Notes under the pieces: generated by a model
Databases searched by the model: none
Seen by the model: the letters and a program-made list of their open reading frames with translations, nothing else
Told to the model about the DNA's origin: nothing
From: Pseudovirgaria hyperparasitica
Lineage: Eukaryota; Ascomycota; Dothideomycetes; Acrospermales; Acrospermaceae
Direction: 5' to 3'
DNA length: 64,000 nt
Assembly (NCBI RefSeq): GCF_010093815.1
Contig: NW_022985555.1
Span: 124,001-188,000, forward strand
In this document: in pieces, positions 56,611-64,000 of the stretch
Position numbering within the stretch: position 1 is the first letter of the stretch
How the letters are laid out: every line of letters starts with the position of its first letter
Program-made: the position numbers and the translations under genes

Positions 56611-58250
56611 TGCGAATGCGATGAGGGGTCAACGGCAGAATAGAGGACAGCGGGACAGGTTGAATGAAGCCGTTGAACGCTGAGTCATCTCCAACAAAGA
56701 TCATGTTTTCCATACTTATCCTCGACTAGGCCCGAAGCTTCTAGACTAAGGATATTAGTCAAATGGAGTCCGCACTTTCAGAGTTGCTGACATCGGCTTC
56801 GTGAGACAGAGGAGAAGAACAAGAAGACGACGACGACGGCGACGATGACGCTCAGGCCAAACTAAATATTTGACCAGTTCTCCGATTCAAGCCTGCCAAC
56901 GAAGATGGCAAGACGCAAATCCTGCTTGCATGCACCATACGACAGTATTCCTGAAGACAAGCGTCCTGTCATGGGATTTGAGCAATGTGACATGTTGACG
57001 CTGAACTGAGAAAGTTCCTCAGTAAATGTTGAAATAATTGCCGTATTCAGACTAGCGTAAATGCGCGCCCCAACCTCATGATTCGGAGATTCCCATGTCC
57101 AGAGAGATTGACCTCAACTCCTGCAATCATCATCGCTGTTCCCTGCAATATGCTAGGCTACATCGGGCTGAAGACGCTGCCCCGGTATAAGACATTTCAA
57201 TCCCAAGAATTCGGTGAATAGACATCTGGAAATGCTCCAGTGTCCTATCCCTTTCGTCTTCGAGAACACAAGCCACCAACCACAACCACCCAAACCAGCA
57301 GCTCGTCCCCTCCAAATCTCCCCCAGTACAACCTGATCAAACCCATCACCACCCAGATTCCACACAACTACAACAGCAACAACCAAATTCCCCATCTCTC
57401 AATCAATCCGCTGTGCCGGGTCGTGTGTATCCCCATGTGCCACCATGTGCCTTACTTCCCTCCCTTTCTCCCAACCCCCCCTGGCGCCAGCTAGCTAGCT
57501 AGCTACTTCTGGGTTCTGACAGGACGACGACGACAACCATGACGGTAATAAGCGAAAAGAAGTCGGGTATCGTCGCACTCGTCCGTGCCGTCTATGTATT
57601 TGTGTCTCCGCTATCCTTTCCGATCATGGAAAGGGATTGGGGGGTAGGGGACCGGGAACGGTGAAACCCTCAGCCATTTGCACCGTGACGATGGATTGCT
57701 TGTCTCACGAACAAACGGCAGCAGCGGCTGTGGCGGTGGTGCCAAGCTAATGTAACGCACAATCTTACCATCTTCAGGGTTTTAGCAGCTGAATTTGGGG
57801 GGACTGGTGTGTTATTTACCATATGGACTTCCAGATATATGGATGGATGGATACGTAGGGCGTATATAGTGCTCAGGAAAATAGGTCTCTTGGCGATGTC
57901 GCACACACTGGGTGGCTGCTGCTAGGAGTACCGCGAGACTGACAAGCTGTCGTTGTGTACATACGGAAAAAAATTGTAATTTCCAGAGGGGCGAGACAAG
58001 ACTTCGCAGACATACTGATATCACAGCTTTAATGTCCAAAAGAAGGAAAATTAGGGCTGTGGTTTCTCGTCTGCTGCAATGCGATGTCACAAAGTTACCA
58101 TTTGAGTGTATTTATTAACATTCATTGTGTCATTATTAGGAAGTCTAAAGGTTAGGAATAATCCTTAGCAATACAAATGACAAGTCGAGTGAAGCCTCAG
58201 GCTCTTCCAAGCCTAGACTGTCATCTCTCACTGCATCTCGGCACATGACG
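56611..58250. other. Intergenic region, 1.6 kb
   Basis: This region holds the promoter of the PLP enzyme and the 3' flank of the sedolisin gene. A GACGAC-type trinucleotide run lies near 56823-56850, a CCAAACC/CACAAC-rich stretch near 57260-57400, and a GCTA tandem run at 57487-57503. No gene is supported. Confidence 0.5.
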
Positions 58251-60077
58251 CTACTTGCCACAAGACTTCTCCTTCAGCACATCGAACAGCGGCGTGCCAA
58301 GGCCGGTGACAGGATCCCAGCCCTTGGTAGCATTCCATGAGGCGTATGGTACAAAGGGCGTCGGCAGGCCAGAGTAGATATCTCGGCCGGTACAGCCAGT
58401 TGAGCCGCCGTTGACGATATCAGTAAAGCCCTCTTTACCACCAGAGTAGATCCACGGGTTCAGGAATCCAAGCTTGGGCTTGCCAGCATCGATCCTTGCG
58501 CTGTTGAGATCCGCAATGATACCAGCGACAGCAGGGCAGGAGGCAGATGTTCCACCGACGAGAATGTCGAGACCCTTGTCAATAACGTGGAAACGGTTGG
58601 ACTGTGCCGCAAGGTCCGGGAAACCGCGACCCGTAGGATTATACAGACCCTTCCAACGGTCGCCAAGGATGCTCAGGTAGCCTTTCACGGCCGAATCCTG
58701 GTATGATGGCCGAGGGAATATATCAGAGAAGCCACCGGACGAGAAGCCAATCGCGACTTCGGGCTCAACCTGAGTAGTTCCTCCGACAGCTGTCACGTAG
58801 GGACAAGCAGCTGGAAAGATTGGCAGGAAGCGAGTGGTGTTCTTCCCATCGTTGGTCTGGCAAGCCGAACCGACGCCAGTGTCACCAGAAGAGTGAAGGA
58901 CTGAAACACCTCGAGCGCCGAGATGTCCGTACATGTCACAAACAGTCTTTGCGTACTCTTTGGGCACACTCTGTTCATCCTCACCATATGAAGTTGTGAG
59001 GACTGAAGGGAGATCTTTGTCGGGTAGAGCAGATAGGTACTTCAAGAACTCCATATAAGGTTCATTCTGGTTGTCTTCTGGGTTTGGCTGGTCCAAATCA
59101 GGGACGAGGATACCACGACCGCCGGTTGAGTAGAATTTCTGGGGGATTGGCGCAGATAGACCAACGGTATATTGTATGTCAAGACTGGCCTCAACGCTGT
59201 CTGAAGTGCCAAGTTGATCAGTCGTGCCTCCGTTGATGCTCGTGACAGTGAAGCTTTGATTGATGGCGTTCTGAGCATACAGAGTCTCGAACTGTGCTAA
59301 GTCTGTGAAACGTGCAAGCTGGTCCAGGTATCCTGTCACACCAACAAAGCCGTTCTTAGGGTTTGCTTGGAAGTTGCCAACCTTGTAAAGACTCCTGAGA
59401 CAGGCAGGCGTGATTGTGGTATTGCAAACAGCGGCAGCGACATCGTCGACAAGACTCTGAGCGCTGAGAGCACCCGGAACATCCTCGACCTTCTCTATGC
59501 GGTGAACAGAATTGAATTGAGGGCGGAGCTGGCCAAACCGGGTAGTCGGTTGAATCATACGAACATATTGATGGAGTTTCTCTGGTACAGAGTACTCCAG
59601 TGTGCGAATCTTTGAAACACCTTCGCGGACGGTACTTGCATAGGTCTTGAATTGCGACTTCAGAATTGCCTCAGCCTGGTTAATGGTAGCAATGAAGCTG
59701 ATCCATTCACCATCATCCTCGATCTCGTCAGCTTGGATGCCAGAGGTCGTCAGCCAGTCGATGACGGAATCAGTAGCTTCCTTGGAAGGCCGGATGAGAT
59801 CCTTGAGCTCCTCACGCTTCAAGTGCTGGCCGTACTTTGGAGAGCCTGGAGTGGAGATCTCGTAGAGAGTCTGCTCAAAGAGACCAGGGTTTGGCTCCTT
59901 GATAGCAATGCGGAAAGCCATGCGCGTGTCCGGATCTGGAACGCCAATCGCTTTCCAGCCCTCTGGAACAGCATGAAGACTTTCCATAACGGCCGACCTG
60001 ACACGGCTGATGGTACTCCTGCCATGGACAGCAGCAGTCAGGGACAGAAGCCCTGTGACGAGTGCGAAAGCCCTCAT
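58251..60077 (-). CDS. Secreted sedolisin-family tripeptidyl peptidase (S53)
   Basis: Acid serine-carboxyl peptidase that removes tripeptides from protein N-termini outside the cell. One exon encodes 608 residues. A signal peptide (MRAFALVTGLLSLTAAVHG) is followed by a pro-domain of about 180 residues with the S53 propeptide pattern (LYEISTPGSPKYGQHL). In the mature enzyme the triad is Glu296, Asp300 (SVEASLDIQY) and Ser511 (GGTSASCPAVAG), with oxyanion Asp399 in HSSGDTGVG. The C-terminal calcium site is present (FTDIVNGGS and GWDPVTGLGTP). All key residues are intact. It resembles the Aspergillus SedB/SedC group; which one is not decided here. Confidence 0.96.
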   Translation of the reverse strand: MRAFALVTGLLSLTAAVHGRSTISRVRSAVMESLHAVPEGWKAIGVPDPDTRMAFRIAIKEPNPGLFEQTLYEISTPGSPKYGQHLKREELKDLIRPSKEATDSVIDWLTTSGIQADEIEDDGEWISFIATINQAEAILKSQFKTYASTVREGVSKIRTLEYSVPEKLHQYVRMIQPTTRFGQLRPQFNSVHRIEKVEDVPGALSAQSLVDDVAAAVCNTTITPACLRSLYKVGNFQANPKNGFVGVTGYLDQLARFTDLAQFETLYAQNAINQSFTVTSINGGTTDQLGTSDSVEASLDIQYTVGLSAPIPQKFYSTGGRGILVPDLDQPNPEDNQNEPYMEFLKYLSALPDKDLPSVLTTSYGEDEQSVPKEYAKTVCDMYGHLGARGVSVLHSSGDTGVGSACQTNDGKNTTRFLPIFPAACPYVTAVGGTTQVEPEVAIGFSSGGFSDIFPRPSYQDSAVKGYLSILGDRWKGLYNPTGRGFPDLAAQSNRFHVIDKGLDILVGGTSASCPAVAGIIADLNSARIDAGKPKLGFLNPWIYSGGKEGFTDIVNGGSTGCTGRDIYSGLPTPFVPYASWNATKGWDPVTGLGTPLFDVLKEKSCGK

Positions 60078-60370
60078 GGCTGCAGATTAGGAATTTAGGA
60101 TAAAGCAATTGGTGAAAGAGAGTCGGGGCTCAACGGGTATGAGCTTGAGACGTCTGTTGGCAGCGAGGAGAGGAGTCTGCCAGACAGGTGGGCTGAACGG
60201 AGAAAAGGGAGAGCATGTCGGGGAATGGGTAATGATATAGGTGCTATGCACCTAGGTACAGGTCCATTGGAGCGATCTGCACCTGGCCCAAAGAGAGGGA
60301 GGTACCTGCCTGTTCTACAATCCATAGTTCCAGTGTAATGTTGTGTGCAGAGACAGGTGGAGAAGCAGGT

Positions 60371-60410
60371 GGGAGGGGGTATGGGGGGCATGGGGGGCTT
60401 GGGGGGGAGG
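60371..60410 (+). promoter_or_regulatory. G-run tract, possible G-quadruplex, upstream of sedolisin
   Basis: Five G-runs of three to seven bases lie within 40 bases on the plus strand, separated by 1-5 bases. This meets the usual G3+N1-7 quadruplex pattern. It lies about 300 bases upstream of the sedolisin start codon, on the strand opposite to the gene's coding strand. A regulatory role is inference. Confidence 0.5.
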
Positions 60411-62204
60411 TACGGAAGTACAGAAAGGGAGAGAGGAAGCAGAGACCAGACATGTCCCGAGTGGATGAGGCGGCGCCTGTACACAACGAAGCTTGTAACT
60501 CACACTTATCTGCCCTACAATGAATGGTGTATGGGCTATGCTTATGAGGTTGAGCTTCCTCTTTAGGCGGTAGATCGTCTGTAGATTTCTACCATCTCTG
60601 TGGACGCCTCGACATGGAGCTATACCTAGTCCTCTAACCTCGGACAAGAGACAAGAGCTTCTGAGAGTCTTTGGCATCAGTCGATCTGTTTGACAAGTCT
60701 GACAGTAATAGGATACGCGGAGTGTGTCGATTGACGGGCCATTACAGGCACAATTTCATGGAGGACCGTGACAGTGATGATGACGGCGATGGAAGGACAT
60801 TGAGAGTCTCGTGAGAAGCATCACTATCGCTGTTATGACTATACCTTGTCATGATCGTCATGCACGCGACATCGACCTGCCAGTTTCCCATCTGTGGCGC
60901 GGGCGGTTGTCGAACGGCGCAGACCGAGTGGGGAATGACGTCCCAGCTAGGCAATCCACCCTACAGAGCAGATTAAGCTGTGGAGAGCGATAAAGGTAGA
61001 TTAAATCCTTCCAGATATCAATAACAAGTACTGGACCCTCTGCCTGCCCCTATTGTCTCTATCTCGGTCTCGTACCTTTCAGTGTTAGCTAACTATTAAT
61101 TGTTATCCATATTAACCCACGGGCGCAAAGGGTCCAGACGCGGGGCGGGCAGTCGAAGTATTAATCGACAACTGGGTTTTGCCCTGTTCCTGTGAATGCA
61201 TCGTCCACCGAATACTGCCCTCCTAAGTTGACGCTGGCAAGTACCTACCTAGCTAGGCAATCCACTAATTCTCGGCTGCCCAGTCGCCCCGCCATCGCCG
61301 CCATCGCCGCTACCGTTCCCACTAAGCCCTGGCTCTCGGCTTGCGCGATTCAAGCATTCTTGGTCCTGCAGCCAGCATTCTTGGGACTGGGATGAGGCAT
61401 CGTCAGCCCCCAACAGGACGATACGTACGTACTGTACATAATCACTTTGCGGCACATGTGGCGTAATTACCACTTGTCCCTCACCGCTAGTACTAATCCT
61501 ACATCGCCCTTCTCCCTTCGAGAATAGATTGATTCTTGGACGTCTAATCAATGGATCAGCTCTTTTCCGTGTGTCTGCTTTGGTGTGTGGGAGAGAACGT
61601 AAGAAGAATTCTCGTGATGTTGTCAGTATCAATGCATCTTCCCTTCGCCAGCCCAATCGATGGCAGCTTAATTATGCTCTTGTTGTCTGCTTTGAGTGAG
61701 CCCATGCGCAACTGTCCATCCGCATTACCGCCAAAGCTCTTATAGCGCAGCGCCGCTTGATGATTTCGTTCTTTCGACTTCGTTTGAGGCTCGTGCCTAA
61801 AAAAGCAAAATGCTGCTGCCGCTTCTCATATTCCATGCTCTTTCTCTGCCACCGCCATGGACGGCTATTGACTTCCAAAATCTATATTTCCGTTACCTCG
61901 GTAAGGAATAGTGTAGATGAAATCCAATTCGCAAGGCACGCCGGAGAGCGTGATACTGAAGCACAGCTGGCATATTGTCCCTAGTGAGTCATCATTAGTG
62001 GAGTGAGCAGCATTAACTCGCGCCCTTTTACACGACTGCACCACCAGTACTCTGGGCAGCAACATGAAGAAGGCGCTTCCCAATGTCGTTACTCTTCGAA
62101 CCTGATAAAAAGGCTTGGGCAAGAGCATCCAGACATGTCTTAGGCGAGGCTGAAATGAGACAATATGTGGGAAATTCGTGACAGTGGACGATTGCGTGCT
62201 CGAA

Positions 62205-62249
62205 AATCATGAAGGATAGAATCATGAAGGATAGAATCATGAAGGATAG
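62205..62249. repeat. 15-bp tandem repeat, three exact copies
   Basis: AATCATGAAGGATAG occurs three times head to tail without mismatch in intergenic DNA. Exactness suggests recent expansion, so it may vary in copy number between strains. Confidence 0.95.
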
Positions 62250-63820
62250 TGGCACTTATATCTGTTCCGCTAGGAGTCGAAAATTTTCCAACACCGATAA
62301 TGCTACTGCCAATGTGGAGAAGAAAAGTCCAGGCTGATGCAACAGCGAACCTACTCTTATCTTCGGACTTGGTGCAACGCGCCTAGTTTCACGGAGAGGC
62401 AGCGTTCTTTCAAGTCTGCGAAATATACTCGGAGCTCCTGGTGACGTGCTATTTCGATCTAGCGGTGCAGAGAAACATGATGGGTATCACTCAAGGTGCT
62501 AAAGACGACCACTTGCGAGCGCGTCGACTCAAAACTCGTACATGATTTCTGTCTACTGCAAAAGATGATATCCGGCAAGAATCTATCCAGAAAGAAGAAG
62601 GGAGCTAGTGTAAATATCCATGAGTGGCGTTTCTAGTTTTTAGGATGAGCATTTGCCTCTTCCGTTTGGCTCCTGAGCAAATTGATGTAGGGCAGTGCCT
62701 AATCTAAGAATGCGAACGATTATCCAGGTTCAGACTAATGGAAGTTTGATGAAGTAAAGGCACTTGCAAAAGTTGATGTTAGTTACATACCTAGGATAGC
62801 CTTTCCATAATGAGGCACATCACGTAAGTGGAGCTTAGAACCGGTGGGGCGCTTGAGTGGTTGGAAAAGCGTCTTAGGCTGTCCCTCCTGAACTTGCAGT
62901 CAGCACACTCCCCCTTAATACCATGAGTTACTCAGAATGATACCTAGGTACTCAAGGACGGGATGCTGATACTGCAGGGTGTATAATCTCGTTTGACACA
63001 TTGGTGATAGTGCGTACGAAATCACAACTATGCTGCAGGGCACAAACTGTGATAGACTGCTGGAGTTGTCAATGATTTGACCGGACAGGGAACGTGCAAG
63101 TTCTCTTCATGCCATGAATCTCAGGGTGAATCCAATTCATATTATTATTCGAGTTCAAGATTTGGATCAGACGAACATGAAGGACTGGTTAATAAACTAT
63201 CTAGTTGTAGTTCATCGTTCTACTGCTTGAGTCGTGCTTATAGTTACTGAAATGGGCTGAGTCGTACTTGGCATGAACTTGAACCTACCAATCATGATGT
63301 ACTGTCAAGTGAATACTTGGCATTTTCATCACGCTTCAAAATCGATCCATATTCCATCAAGAGTCTTTGATTTCCCTGCAGGAACAACAGCAGACCAGAT
63401 CTGGAAACAAGCTCGAGTTGGAAAAGTGGTATGACTGCAAGATAATGAGGGGAGCAGGGATCCATGCGAGTGAAGCTGCAGCAACATGCTGAAACCAATA
63501 ACTCTTTTAATTACAACATGACATGTGAAGTCCCTTCTGCAAGAAAAGAGTTTAGTGCTGAGCCGTCCTGGCCGCATCAGGATATGTATCATTTTGTTCA
63601 TGCGAAGCGATCAGCGTTGCGTAGTCTTAGTGGAAATGGCGGGATTGAGAAGAGTCGTGTCGACATAGCAGCTCTTCAAACGCCTGTGCTACTTGTATAA
63701 GAGACTGAAGTTCATGATTTTCAGAACAAACCAGCCTTCATCTGTAAACAAGCTCTTCGGTCCTCTCTTCTGCTCTCAACGTCGAAAAGAACCCACCTTC
63801 TACTTTTCTTGGCATCAATA

Positions 63821-64000
63821 TGCGTTTCTCGATCATCACATCCGTCCTCTTCGGCGCAACTGTCATTGCGTCACCTGCAACAAGACGCCAGGAACTATCC
63901 GACACTGGTGCTCTTGCCGACCGGTTCAGTTCGCTTCTCGCCAATGTTGGAGCCCTGGGCTCACAGGGAACGTCTCTTGAAGGTGCCACACAGGGAACGT
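63821..64000 (+). CDS. Secreted protein, 5' part (cut by window end)
   Basis: An ATG at 63821 opens a frame that runs off the window after 60 codons. It begins MRFSIITSVLFGATVIAS, a clear signal peptide, followed by PATRRQ, a possible dibasic processing site. The mature start is ELSDTGALADRFSSLLANVG, then Gly/Ser/Thr-rich residues. The family is not recognisable from this fragment; small secreted proteins and cell-wall proteins begin this way. The preceding 100 bases are pyrimidine-rich, as in a fungal leader. Confidence 0.7.

Larger units (their letters stand above)
60078..63820. other. Intergenic region, 3.7 kb
   Basis: These 3.7 kb divide the divergent sedolisin and terminal secreted-protein genes. 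Besides a G-run tract and a 15-bp tandem repeat there is nothing I can support. Frames at 61249-61656 and 62028-62255 lack protein character; the latter owes its hydrophobic start to the tandem repeat. Confidence 0.5.

Noticed and set aside
62028-62255. 75-codon frame with a repeated hydrophobic start
   Set aside because: The start is simply the 15-bp tandem repeat translated; nothing else supports coding.

Overview
The window reads as nuclear DNA of a filamentous ascomycete, most likely a dothideomycete (Pleosporales-like). The evidence is protein-coding genes with short GT-AG introns (mostly 50-76 nt), intergenic gaps of about 0.2-6.6 kb, and fungus-specific proteins (Sho1, Hal4-type kinase, Nce102, RO10-type dynactin subunit, a half-zinc-cluster regulator). 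The taxonomic placement below Ascomycota is inference. I rebuilt exon structures by hand from splice sites, reading phase and conserved motifs; most multi-exon models close in phase to a full-length protein.

Layout. 0-13.4 kb is an ordinary housekeeping block: the 3' part of a BEACH-WD40 gene, the osmosensor Sho1, a dynactin p22/p24 subunit, a vacuolar Avt-type amino-acid transporter, an NAD(P)HX epimerase hidden in five small exons, and mitochondrial ribosomal protein bS16m. 13.4-20.0 kb has no gene I can support, followed by a Hal4/Sat4-type kinase (20.0-22.2 kb). 22.2-31.3 kb is the accessory part: an AT-rich block, an intron-containing tRNA-Gly, and a segment of about 5.0 kb bounded by inverted repeats. 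Between those repeats lie a pogo/Fot1-type DDD transposase (broken by one frameshift), an intact small protein kinase of unusual catalytic sequence, and a small Cys-containing ORF.

31.7-51.3 kb returns to core genes: Nce102, a half-zinc-cluster regulator, two uncharacterised proteins (one a tandem-domain DUF7726-like protein), ALG13 divergently paired with mS35, a secreted class-3 lipase convergent with GET3, and an ISWI remodeller with a 27-nt micro-exon. 52.7-64.0 kb has a secreted amidase, a serine racemase/threonine dehydratase-like PLP enzyme, a secreted sedolisin peptidase, a 3.7-kb gap and the start of a further secreted protein.

There is no obvious pathway cluster. Several genes act at membranes or in stress (Sho1 and Hal4 in osmotic/ion response, Nce102 in eisosomes, Avt in the vacuole), and four encode secreted proteins, three of them predicted hydrolases. 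The most interesting feature is the inverted-repeat-bounded segment at 26.2-31.3 kb, a candidate transposon carrying its own kinase gene.
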